From assembly GCF_047654785.1 (NCBI RefSeq), contig NZ_JASGKQ010000003.1:1798001-1862000 (forward strand): 64,000 nucleotides of DNA. Reading direction: 5' to 3'. The stretch is from Pelomonas sp047654785. GTDB lineage: Bacteria > Pseudomonadota > Gammaproteobacteria > Burkholderiales > Burkholderiaceae_C. The stretch's first letter is position 1. Every line of letters begins with the position of its first letter. The notes beneath the pieces were generated by a model. It had not been told where the DNA came from, searched no databases, and was given only the letters and a program-made list of their open reading frames with translations. Made by a program: the position numbers and the translations under genes. Shown in pieces: positions 15,837 through 24,853 of this stretch.

Positions 15837-18617
15837 ATGAAGTTCCGCCACAAGAAAACCATGGCCAGGCATATCCCCTGGCTTGTCGCCATTGCGCTGG
15901 CGGGCTGCCAGAAAACCGCGACGGACGAACTGGCCGCGGCCAAGCAAAGCCTTGACAAGCGCGAACGCGCCGCCGCCACCATCCACCTGCGCGCCGCCCT
16001 GCAGGACAACCCGCAGCTCGCCGAGGCGCGCCTGCTGATGGGCGAGAACCTGCTGTCGCTGGGCAACCCGGCCGGCGCCAAGATCGAGCTGCTGAAGGCG
16101 CGGGAATTCGGCGCCCCCGAGGCGCGCGTGCTGCCCAAGCTGATCCGCGCCGAACTGGCCACCGACGAGCCGCGCCGGGTGCTCGCCCAGTACCAGGCCG
16201 ACCTGAAGCTGCCGGACCCGGCCGCCAAGGCCGACGCGCTGGCCGCGCTCGCGGAAGGCCACTACGCGCTCGGCAACATCGAGGAAGCCGACCGCCTGAC
16301 CCGGGAGGCGCTGGCGCTCGACGCGCACAGCGTGCCGGCCCGGCTGCTCCAAGTCCGCCGCCTCAACGACGGCGGCCAGGCCGACGAGGCGCTGCGCCAG
16401 CTCGAACCCCTGCTCAAGCAGGCGCCCGACGACATCAACGCGCTGCTGCTCAAGGGCGACATCGCCGCCCAGCGGCCCGCCGGCCGCGCCGAGGCCATCA
16501 AGGCCTACGAACAGGCCAGCGCGCTGGAGCCGCAGGACCAGCGGCCGCTGGCCGCGCTGGTCACCCTGCGCATGATGAAAAAGGAGTTCGATGCCGCCGG
16601 CAAGGACGTCGACCGGCTGCGCGCGATCAGCCGCGACGGCTACCTCACCCACTACATGACCACCTGGCTGCGCCTGGAGAAGGGCGACCTCAAGGGCGCC
16701 GGCGAAAGCGCTGCGGCGCTGCTACGCGTGGCGCCGGACGCCCCCAAGGCCGCGCACCTGGCCGGCGTCGTGGCGCTGCGCAGCGCCCAGTACACGCAGG
16801 CGGAACGGCTGCTCGCCCAGGCCCTGCCCGGCCACCGCGAGCAGGGCGACCTGCGCCTGCAGCTCGCCGAGGCCCAGGTCCGCATGGGCTCCTCGCGCAA
16901 GGCGCTGGCGACGCTCAAGCCGCTGCTGGACCTGGCCTCGCCCCCGGTCGCCGCGCTGAGCCTGGCGGCGGAAGCCAGCGTCGCGGCCGGCGACGCCGCC
17001 AATGCACAGACCTACTACAGCAGCGCGCTCAAGATCGACCCCAACAACCTCAAGGGCAAGCTCTACCTCGCGCTGGAAAAAATCAACGCCGGCAAGCAGG
17101 AGCAGGGCCTGCAGGACCTGCGCGCCACCGCCGCCGCCGACCCGTCGCTGGCCGCCGACCTCACGCTGGTCGCCGCGCTGATGCAGCTGCGCCGCTTCGC
17201 CGACGTCGAACCCGCCCTCGCCGAGATCGAGCGCAAGAAGCCCAACACCCCCGTCGCCAGCCACCTGCGCGGGCAGCTCGCGCTGGTGCAAGGCCAGGTG
17301 CCCCAGGCCCGCGCGGCCTGGGAGGACGCGCTGAAGCGCGACCCCAGCTACATCATGGCCGTGCGCGGCCTCGCCGGCCTGGACCTGCGCGAGAACAACG
17401 TGGCCCAGGCCGAGCAGCGCTTCACCAGCTTCCTGGCCAAGCAGCCGGGCAACGCCAACGCACTGATGGACCTGTACGCCGTCAAGGTGCAGGCCGGCAC
17501 CGACCTGGCCAAGCTCCGCGCCTTCCTGCAGTCCGCCATCACCGCCGCGCCCACGGCCATCGAGCCGCGCATCGCGCTGATCCGCACCTACGCCAACGCC
17601 CGCCAGCCCAAGGTCGCCATCGAGCAAGCGCAGGCCGCGCTCAAGGCCTTCCCGGACAACCGCGCGCTGCTGGAGCTGCTGGCCCAGCTCCACATCGACA
17701 ACCTCGACACCACCTCCGCGCGCTCCACCATCGCCCGGCTGCGCGAACTGCCCGGCGACGACAGCGACCGCCAGGTCGCCATCGCGCGCCTGCAGCTCGC
17801 CAACGGCGACCCGGCCGCCGCCGCCCAGACCCTGGGCATGGCCATCAGCGCCGGCGGCGACACCCCCGAGGCGCAGAAGCTGCTCGTCGCCGCGCTGCAC
17901 AAGAGCAACAAGCCCCAGCAGATCGAGCCGCTGATCCGCCGCGTCGCCGCGAAAGACCCCTTCCAGGCCGCCGTCCTGGAGGGCGACTGGAACACCCTGC
18001 GCGGCCGCCACGACCTCGCCGCCAAGGCCTACGGCAGCGCCGTCGCCCGGCAGCCCAGCAGCGAACTGGCGTTGCTGACCCTGGGCGCCATGGGCCGCGC
18101 CGGCCAGACCAAGGAGCTGGAGCGCTTCGAGACCCAATGGATGGCCGACCATCCGCGCGACGTCGTCGTCATGACCGCAGCCGCCGAGCGCCGGCATTTC
18201 TCGGGCGCCCCCGGCGACAAGGCCGTGGCCGAACGCCTGTACCGGCGCGTCCTCGAGGTGCAGCCCGAGAACCCCTTCGCGCTCAACAACCTCGCCAGCC
18301 TGCTGCTGCAGGCCGACCCGCGCCAGGCGCTGGCCCACGCCGAGCGCGCCAACAAGGCCTCGCCCAACCGGCCGTGGTTCCTGGACACCTGGGCCGCCGC
18401 GCTCGCCGCCACCGGCGACCGCAAGGCCGCCCTCGCCCGCCAGCGCGAGGCCGTGGCGCTGGCCCCGGACATCCCCGCGCACCGGCTGCACCTGGCCCAG
18501 ATGCTCATCGACGACGGCGACAAGGCCGGCGCCCGCCAGGAACTGGCCGCGCTGGAGCAGCGCGGCACCGGCGTCGACCCGGCGGCGCTGGCCGCGCTGA
18601 AGGCCAAGGCCCAGTAG
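15837..18617 (+). CDS. prsT: PEP-CTERM system TPR lipoprotein PrsT
   Basis: A 926-residue lipoprotein made almost entirely of tetratricopeptide repeats. The signal peptide ends in the lipobox ALAGC (residues about 20-24 from the ATG at 15837; a second ATG at 15861 is also possible). Length, N-terminus and repeat content match PrsT (TIGR02917), a marker of exosortase-A loci. TPR arrays act as scaffolds, so it probably joins envelope components of EPS synthesis or export. The 74-base gap from the oxidase gene has no terminator, so the two may be co-transcribed. Confidence 0.92.
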   Translation: MKFRHKKTMARHIPWLVAIALAGCQKTATDELAAAKQSLDKRERAAATIHLRAALQDNPQLAEARLLMGENLLSLGNPAGAKIELLKAREFGAPEARVLPKLIRAELATDEPRRVLAQYQADLKLPDPAAKADALAALAEGHYALGNIEEADRLTREALALDAHSVPARLLQVRRLNDGGQADEALRQLEPLLKQAPDDINALLLKGDIAAQRPAGRAEAIKAYEQASALEPQDQRPLAALVTLRMMKKEFDAAGKDVDRLRAISRDGYLTHYMTTWLRLEKGDLKGAGESAAALLRVAPDAPKAAHLAGVVALRSAQYTQAERLLAQALPGHREQGDLRLQLAEAQVRMGSSRKALATLKPLLDLASPPVAALSLAAEASVAAGDAANAQTYYSSALKIDPNNLKGKLYLALEKINAGKQEQGLQDLRATAAADPSLAADLTLVAALMQLRRFADVEPALAEIERKKPNTPVASHLRGQLALVQGQVPQARAAWEDALKRDPSYIMAVRGLAGLDLRENNVAQAEQRFTSFLAKQPGNANALMDLYAVKVQAGTDLAKLRAFLQSAITAAPTAIEPRIALIRTYANARQPKVAIEQAQAALKAFPDNRALLELLAQLHIDNLDTTSARSTIARLRELPGDDSDRQVAIARLQLANGDPAAAAQTLGMAISAGGDTPEAQKLLVAALHKSNKPQQIEPLIRRVAAKDPFQAAVLEGDWNTLRGRHDLAAKAYGSAVARQPSSELALLTLGAMGRAGQTKELERFETQWMADHPRDVVVMTAAAERRHFSGAPGDKAVAERLYRRVLEVQPENPFALNNLASLLLQADPRQALAHAERANKASPNRPWFLDTWAAALAATGDRKAALARQREAVALAPDIPAHRLHLAQMLIDDGDKAGARQELAALEQRGTGVDPAALAALKAKAQ

Positions 18618-18737
18618 CGGCCACCGGAACAGGGGTGTCGGCGAAGTTGACAACGCGCGGACGCGCGCCGGCAACCCCTCCCGGATCATTCAGAAAATCC
18701 TTTTCAAATCAATGACTTGATGGACGGATTCAAGACC

Positions 18738-18753
18738 TGGCACGGAGACTGCT
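18738..18753 (+). promoter_or_regulatory. Sigma-54 promoter (-24/-12) of the PEP-CTERM gene
   Basis: TGGCACG, four bases, then CTGCT. The GG (18739-18740) and GC (18751-18752) doublets are separated by exactly 10 bases, as sigma-54 requires. Only one base of the TGGCACG-N4-TTGCW consensus differs. Start of transcription is expected near 18764, with the AGGAG ribosome site and ATG at 18798 downstream. PrsR, encoded at 23492, is a sigma-54 activator and the likely regulator. Confidence 0.8.
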
Positions 18754-18797
18754 TAAGACTCTGCGTCACTCTTTTTTCTTCCCTCTAGGAGAGCAGC

Positions 18798-19727
18798 ATG
18801 AAATTCAAGGTTCTGGCAGGTCTGGTTGCCACCGCCGCTTCGCTGATGGCCAGCCAAGCTCAAGCAGGTGCCGTCGGCATCGCCAACATGCACGTCACCG
18901 GCCTTGGCTTCGCCGCCCCCGGCGCCCCGACCCTCACCATCTCCGGCGAATCCCGTACCGGCAACGCCACCGCCAGCTACAACGGCGTGGTCGCCGGCGG
19001 CGCCGGTCCGAACGCCATCACGGCCAACGGCGCCGTGGACGTGGACGTCAAGAACCGTTGCGCTGGCGCTTGCGACGGTAGCCTGTACAACGGCACCAAC
19101 GGCGGTCTGGAAAACGCCACCAATCACATCAGCGTGCCTGGCGGCGCCAACTACGCCCTGGGTGACATGTTCATCTCCGGCACGGCCCTGGGCGGCAGCA
19201 TCTCCGGTCTGACCCGCGCCGACGCCGTGGTGACCGGCCCGACCAACTTCGGCGGCGCCAACTCCACCATCGGTAACAGCGGCCGTATCACGGGCTCGTT
19301 CACCGTCGGCACCACCTTCACCAGCGCTCTGTTCGTGAACGTGGACGCCTTCATCCAAGCCTGGGTTGACCCGCTGACCCCGGCCGGTGACGACGTGAAC
19401 GCCTTCGCCGGCTATGGCTGGAACATGAGCATCCTCGGTTCCGATGGTTCCGTGCTGGAATTCGCACCCGCCGACATGAACAAGTCGTACAGCGCGTCTG
19501 ACTCGCTGTTCAACGCCGCCACGCAGTTCTCGACCAACGGCACCAAGACCTACCTGTCGGACGCGTTCACGTTCAAGGCTGGCGTGGCGTATCAGTTCGC
19601 GATCAACCAATCGTCCAACGCCACTGCCTACGACAAGTCGCCCCTGCCTGAGCCTGCCAGCCTGGCCCTGCTGGGCGTCGCCGCCCTCGGCGCCGGCTTC
19701 GCTTCGCGCCGCCGCAAGGCCGCCTGA
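18798..19727 (+). CDS. PEP-CTERM sorting-signal surface protein
   Basis: A 309-residue secreted protein: signal peptide (MKFKVLAGLVATAASLMAS, cleavage after QAQA), a Gly/Ala/Asn/Thr-rich body with one Cys pair (RCAGAC), and a C-terminal tripartite PEP-CTERM tail. The tail has the PEPASLALLG motif, a hydrophobic helix and a terminal SRRRKAA cluster. It is an exosortase A substrate, probably cut at the PEP motif and displayed or released with the EPS. It resembles the EDSAP-1/XDP1 kind of exosortase-dependent surface protein, but that assignment is from memory. Codon use is less GC-extreme than in neighbours, as expected for a highly expressed gene. Confidence 0.92.
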   Translation: MKFKVLAGLVATAASLMASQAQAGAVGIANMHVTGLGFAAPGAPTLTISGESRTGNATASYNGVVAGGAGPNAITANGAVDVDVKNRCAGACDGSLYNGTNGGLENATNHISVPGGANYALGDMFISGTALGGSISGLTRADAVVTGPTNFGGANSTIGNSGRITGSFTVGTTFTSALFVNVDAFIQAWVDPLTPAGDDVNAFAGYGWNMSILGSDGSVLEFAPADMNKSYSASDSLFNAATQFSTNGTKTYLSDAFTFKAGVAYQFAINQSSNATAYDKSPLPEPASLALLGVAALGAGFASRRRKAA

Positions 19728-19739
19728 TAGCGATGGCAC

Positions 19740-19764
19740 CAGCTGGCCGCCCGGCGGCCAGCTG
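19740..19764. repeat. Hairpin after the PEP-CTERM gene
   Basis: Perfect 11-bp arms CAGCTGGCCGC / GCGGCCAGCTG with a 3-base loop, 12 bases after the stop codon and 20 bases before the terminator. No T-tract. It may protect the 3' end of the abundant message from decay. Confidence 0.5.
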
Positions 19765-19783
19765 ACCGAAGCGCTCTGAGCCC

Positions 19784-19814
19784 AACCGCCCAGCAACCGC
19801 TGGGCGGTTTTTTT
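19784..19814 (+). terminator. Rho-independent terminator of the PEP-CTERM gene
   Basis: Perfect 11-bp stem AACCGCCCAGC / GCTGGGCGGTT (19784-19794 and 19799-19809) with loop AACC, followed by a run of T residues. It isolates the PEP-CTERM gene as a single-gene transcript. Confidence 0.9.
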
Positions 19815-19944
19815 CGCGCTTTACCCGTCGGACCAGGCTGCCTCAGCGGCCATCACGGCTGCGCTTGCCGGGCTTGCTGCCGGGACGTGGAGCATCAAAG
19901 CCACCCACGGTCTGCCGCCATCACCGCTGGCGATGTTTGCATCG

Positions 19945-19985
19945 ACAACGGCTGCGCCTTGCCGGACAATTCGTATAACCGTTGT
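19945..19985. promoter_or_regulatory. Inverted half-sites upstream of the toxin-antitoxin operon
   Basis: ACAACGG at 19945-19951 and its complement CCGTTGT at 19979-19985 lie just upstream of the antitoxin start, overlapping an AT-richer stretch (TATAAC) that may be the -10 region. Antitoxins of this ribbon-helix-helix class repress their own promoter, so this is a plausible operator. The site is predicted from symmetry only. Confidence 0.4.
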
Positions 19986-20005
19986 GTATGCAAACAGGAG
20001 GATCC

Positions 20006-20278
20006 ATGCGCGATGCCGCCATCAATCTGCGCGCCCTGCCCGAGCAGCGGGACCTGATCGATCACGCCGCCAGCCTGCTCGGCAAGAACCGCTCCGACTT
20101 CATGCTCGAAGCCGCCTGCGACCGGGCCCAGGCCGTGATGCTGGATCAGGTGTTCTTCAGCCTGGATGCCGAGCAGTTCCAGCAGTTCACCGCGCTGCTC
20201 GATGCCCCCCCCACCCCCAACCCCGGGCTGGAACGGCTCCTGGCCGTGGATGCGCCCTGGAACCAGCACGCGGGCTGA
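20006..20278 (+). CDS. DUF1778 (TacA-like) antitoxin
   Basis: A 90-residue protein starting MRDAAINLRALPEQRDLIDH, the ribbon-helix-helix start of DUF1778 antitoxins. The helical part (AASLLGKNRSDFMLEAACDR) and the tail that wraps the toxin (VFFSLDAEQFQQFTALLDAP) are also typical. The start at 20006 has an AGGAGG ribosome site 4 bases upstream; an earlier in-frame ATG at 19988 is less likely. It neutralises the acetyltransferase encoded 3 bases downstream and should repress the operon. Confidence 0.9.
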   Translation: MRDAAINLRALPEQRDLIDHAASLLGKNRSDFMLEAACDRAQAVMLDQVFFSLDAEQFQQFTALLDAPPTPNPGLERLLAVDAPWNQHAG

Positions 20279-20280
20279 GC

Positions 20281-20769
20281 GTGCGCCTGAGCGCGCCCCA
20301 GCCGCTCTCTGCGGCCCATCTGCTGGAGGATTTCGCCTGTGGGGAAGGCAGTCTCGATGACTGGCTCCGGCGCCGGGCATGGGCCAACCAACTGAGCGGC
20401 GCCAGCCGGACCTTCGTCGTCACCGACCCGCAGGGGCGGGTCTACGGCTACTACGCGATGGCTGCTGGCGCGGTATCACACCAGGCAGCCACCGGCAGTG
20501 TGCGCCGCAACATGCCTGATCCGATCCCGGTGATGGTTCTGGCCAGGCTGGCCGCCGATCGCCGCGCCCAGGGCATCAAACTGGGCGCCGCCTTGCTGCA
20601 GGACGCCGTCCACCGCGCGATGAACGTTGCCCAGCATGCCGGCGTTCGTGCGCTGCTCGTCCATGCCCTCCACGAGCGCGCCCAGCAGTTCTATGAACAC
20701 TACGGCTTCCAGGCGTCGCCGCAACATCCGAGGACGCTGATGCTGCGCCTGGGCACCGTGAAGGCTTGA
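20281..20769 (+). CDS. GNAT acetyltransferase toxin (TacT-like)
   Basis: A 162-residue GNAT-family acetyltransferase, toxin partner of the DUF1778 protein. The start is GTG at 20281, two bases after the antitoxin stop codon (20276-20278). The acetyl-CoA-binding region is VMVLARLAADRRAQGIKLGAALLQDA, with the later QFYEHYGFQASPQHPRTLML block seen in TacT/AtaT relatives. Known members acetylate the amino group of charged tRNAs and stop translation. The pair lies in the EPS locus with no metabolic link to it, and looks like an acquired accessory module. Confidence 0.9.
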   Translation: MRLSAPQPLSAAHLLEDFACGEGSLDDWLRRRAWANQLSGASRTFVVTDPQGRVYGYYAMAAGAVSHQAATGSVRRNMPDPIPVMVLARLAADRRAQGIKLGAALLQDAVHRAMNVAQHAGVRALLVHALHERAQQFYEHYGFQASPQHPRTLMLRLGTVKA

Positions 20770-20840
20770 TCCTGCTCAGCAGTTGGGGCTCATTGGCGCC
20801 GCTTCAGCCTGCGGCCTGTCCCGCTTGCTTGAGGCGCTGC

Positions 20841-21273
20841 TCATGCCGGAGCCCGCACGCCGCACTGTGCCTCGGCGCCCCGGATTTCGTTCAGCAGTTC
20901 CGGATGGCGATCCAGCACCTGGAGCAGTTTCACCCGCGCCAGCGGTGGCCTGGTCTTGCCATTCTCATAGCGCGAGAACGCATTGACCCCGCCCCCCGAA
21001 AATCTCGGCCGCTTCCCGCTGGTCCAGCGCCAGTTTCCTGCGAACACCGGCAATGAACCCGGGATCGACGATGCTGGCATTCACCTGCCGGTTGAAGGCC
21101 AGCATGGCCGCCCCGACGCGCGCCGACTCGGCGGCATCGAGCACGCTTTCACCGCAGGCAGGGCAGAAATCCCCGGCCACGGCCGGAATGCTGGTCGCCT
21201 CGCCCTGGTAGGTACAGGGCAGGTCGCGGGAGTCATGCACCAGTTCAGCCGCAGCGCAGACGGGGCGTCGCAT
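20841..21273 (-). pseudogene. mqsA: MqsA-family antitoxin, frameshifted
   Basis: Two overlapping frames give one MqsA-like protein: residues 1-94 from 21273 (zinc domain with DFCPACGES, then DQREAAEIFGG) continue as GVNAFSRYENGKTRPPLARV in the next frame, down to 20841. The break is in a run of six G (minus strand, about 20990-20996); one G fewer restores the helix-turn-helix domain. The first zinc ligand of the usual MxCPxC start is also lost (MRRPVC). MqsA normally binds the MqsR toxin and DNA. Either the gene is decayed, or the homopolymer is a sequencing error or slippage site. Confidence 0.8.
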
Positions 21274-21275
21274 GT

Positions 21276-21373
21276 TCACAACGCCTTGAAGGACACACGA
21301 CCGCATCGAGCATCCCTGCGAAATCCAGCCCGAACGCAGCATCGCCAGCCAGCGCCGAGAAGGTCGCCCACAT
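21276..21373 (-). pseudogene. mqsR: MqsR toxin remnant
   Basis: In the normal mqsR position just upstream of mqsA lies a 98-base remnant. From the ATG at 21373 one frame reads MWATFSALAGDAAFGLDFAG, close to the middle of MqsR-type mRNA interferases. Another frame reads VSFKAL then stop, the usual MqsR C-terminus. The N-terminal part and the catalytic core between these pieces are missing, so the toxin cannot be active. It abuts the stop codon of the serine protease gene at 21379. Identification rests on recalled family sequence. Confidence 0.6.
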
Positions 21374-21378
21374 GGGGA

Positions 21379-22137
21379 TCAACGGAGCAGCCGCAGCACA
21401 TCCGCAGCCGGGATGGCGTAGGAGATGCCGCTGGCCGAGTTCAGCGCCGATTCCTTGGTGTCCTTGGCCAGGCTCATGCTGACCACGCCCACCACCTCGC
21501 CGGACGCGAGGTCGAACACCGGGCCGCCGCTGTTGCCGCGGTAGGCCGTGGCGTCCAGTTGCAGGATGTCGAAGCTGCCTTCACGCAGCTGCCGCAGCGC
21601 GCGCGCGTTCAGGGCCTGGAAGTTGGAGGCCGCCGACGCGATGGCGGTGCGCGCCGCGACGATGCCGCGGTGGGTCACGTGCGAGAAGCCCAGCGCGCCG
21701 CCCAGCGGGAAGCCCATCAGCGCGATGGCGGCGCCTTCCCGGACCGGCGTCGTGGCCAGCGTCAGCGCGGGGAGCCGGTCGCCCTCGACGCGCAGCACCG
21801 CCAGGTCGCGGAACGGGTCACCGGACATCTGCTTGACCTGCCGCAGCGTCCACCCGCCGCCGGCGGACCAGACCTGGATAGCCAGGCTGCGCTGCGCGGT
21901 GTCGTCGGCCGGCTGGGCGATGACGTGGGCATTGGTCACGACCGTGAGGCCGTCGCCGACCACGAAGCCGGTACCGCGGAAGCTGAACTTGGGGCTGTCC
22001 AGCGCGCCGTAGGTGCCGACGAGCACGACCGCCGGCTTGGCGCGGGCGATCAGGTCCGGCAGCGACTCCTCGGCGGCGGCCCCGCCAGCGGCCGTGGCCA
22101 GCGCCGCCGCCAGCGTGCAGAACGCGCGCCGCTTCAC
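21379..22137 (-). CDS. Periplasmic trypsin-like serine protease (S1C)
   Basis: A 252-residue protein with a signal peptide (VKRRAFCTLAAALATAAGG, cleavage after GAAA) and a trypsin-fold protease domain. The catalytic triad is visible: His in TNAHVIAQ, Asp in FRDLAVLRV, Ser in YRGNSGGPVF. There is no PDZ domain, unlike DegP. Start is GTG at 22137, overlapping the TGA of the acyltransferase gene (GTGA), so translation is coupled. The target is unknown; its link to the exosortase locus is by operon position. Confidence 0.88.
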   Translation of the reverse strand: MKRRAFCTLAAALATAAGGAAAEESLPDLIARAKPAVVLVGTYGALDSPKFSFRGTGFVVGDGLTVVTNAHVIAQPADDTAQRSLAIQVWSAGGGWTLRQVKQMSGDPFRDLAVLRVEGDRLPALTLATTPVREGAAIALMGFPLGGALGFSHVTHRGIVAARTAIASAASNFQALNARALRQLREGSFDILQLDATAYRGNSGGPVFDLASGEVVGVVSMSLAKDTKESALNSASGISYAIPAADVLRLLR

Positions 22138-23420
22138 AAGTCGCCTCCGACGTATCCGGTTTCGAGGGCGCTGACGCATTGGCGCCAGGCGGCATCGGTG
22201 TCCTGCAGGCGGAAGCCGTAGTAGTCGTCGCCGCGCTCGGAGCGGTGGTGGCGCATGACGGTGAAGCGCAACTCGGACCGCTCGTTCGGCCCCAGCTCGA
22301 CCAGGGCCGTGCCGGTGTCGCCCACCGCCAGCGGCAGCTTGGAGGTGGCCTGGAAGCCTGACAGCGACACCTCGATCACCGTGGCGACGACCGGATGGGC
22401 GCCGGGCCGCGCCGGGCGGAGCTCGGCCGGGCAGCGCAGCGAGAAGCGCTGGTGGCGCCGCATCGCCCGCAGGTCGGGCGGCGTGGCCTCGTCCAGCAGC
22501 GGCAGGACGGCGCGGAACTCGGGCTGGTCGTAGATGGACCACAGCAGCGCCTTGCGCCGGTCGTCCAGGTCGCGGAACACCTGGCTGCGCTGGTTGAAGA
22601 AGTAGTCGAGGATGGCCGGCGTCAGCACCGGGTCGTTGGTGGTGTGGTAGCGCCGCGTGGGGAAGCGGATGTTGGGCATCTTCGTGGTGATGAAGTAGCC
22701 GTACAGGTTCTTGCGCTCGCTGCGCCCTTCGTAGACCCGCTTGAACGTCGCCTTGGCCGCCGGGAGGTCCAGCGTCGCGCCGACGGCGGGAGCACCGTTG
22801 GCGAAGTCGTACTTCTCCAGCACGGTTTCCTGCAGGCGCTCGAAGAACAGCAGCGACTCGTAGAGCTCGATCTTGTCCGGGTTGACCGCGATGACCAGGT
22901 GGCGGGTGTCGAAGTACGCCGTGCAGTACTCGTACATGAACTTCATCAGCGGGAAGAGGATGGCCCCGCCCGTCTTGCGGAAGTCCTTGTGGACGGCCAG
23001 CGCGGAGATTTCGGCGATCTGGCCCTGCTTGGCGCGCACGTCGCTGAGGTCGAAGACCGACTGCATCGGAAAGCCGAAGACGCCTTCCCGGATCATGGAC
23101 ATGGTGCCCACCACCCGCCCGTCGTACTTGGCGCACAGCGTCGTCGTCGTCGGCAGCGCGTGGTACAGGGTCAGCCGCATGCCCGATTCCGCCGGCTTCA
23201 TGAAGCCGCTGGCCACGTAGGCGTCGTGCAGGATGCGGAAGCATGCCTCCAGCTCCTCCTGGGTCTGCGCGACCTTGAGCTCCAGCTTGGGGTCGGGCGC
23301 GGGGTCGCAGTCGACGAGGCGGCGGTACATGGCGAAGCGCCATTCGCGCGGCAGCCGCGACAGCGCCCGCCGCAAGCCGACGTGCAGCCGCTTTCGTAGG
23401 TTTGCTTGCCGAATCTTCAT
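22134..23420 (-). CDS. PEP-CTERM system acyltransferase with C-terminal PilZ domain
   Basis: A 428-residue two-domain protein. Residues about 50-290 match the exosortase-associated acyltransferase family (TIGR03694), related to acyl-homoserine-lactone and FeeM N-acyl amino-acid synthases, with the GxIAEISALAVHKDFR acyl-transfer core and VIAVNPDKIELYESLLF block. Residues about 330-420 look like a PilZ c-di-GMP-binding domain: RRHQR fits the RxxxR motif and EVSLSGFQ fits the (D/N)xSxxG motif, with Glu in place of the acidic residue. Start ATG at 23420. It may make an N-acyl product under c-di-GMP control; product unknown. Confidence 0.82.
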   Translation of the reverse strand: MKIRQANLRKRLHVGLRRALSRLPREWRFAMYRRLVDCDPAPDPKLELKVAQTQEELEACFRILHDAYVASGFMKPAESGMRLTLYHALPTTTTLCAKYDGRVVGTMSMIREGVFGFPMQSVFDLSDVRAKQGQIAEISALAVHKDFRKTGGAILFPLMKFMYEYCTAYFDTRHLVIAVNPDKIELYESLLFFERLQETVLEKYDFANGAPAVGATLDLPAAKATFKRVYEGRSERKNLYGYFITTKMPNIRFPTRRYHTTNDPVLTPAILDYFFNQRSQVFRDLDDRRKALLWSIYDQPEFRAVLPLLDEATPPDLRAMRRHQRFSLRCPAELRPARPGAHPVVATVIEVSLSGFQATSKLPLAVGDTGTALVELGPNERSELRFTVMRHHRSERGDDYYGFRLQDTDAAWRQCVSALETGYVGGDL

Positions 23421-23491
23421 GTGCGGGGTTCTCCGGGCCCGGGCCGAGCGGCGCGACGCGGGTCGCGAGTCAGGGGATGCCGTCGGGCCGG

Positions 23492-24849
<1,358 letters not shown>

Positions 24850-24853
<4 letters not shown>

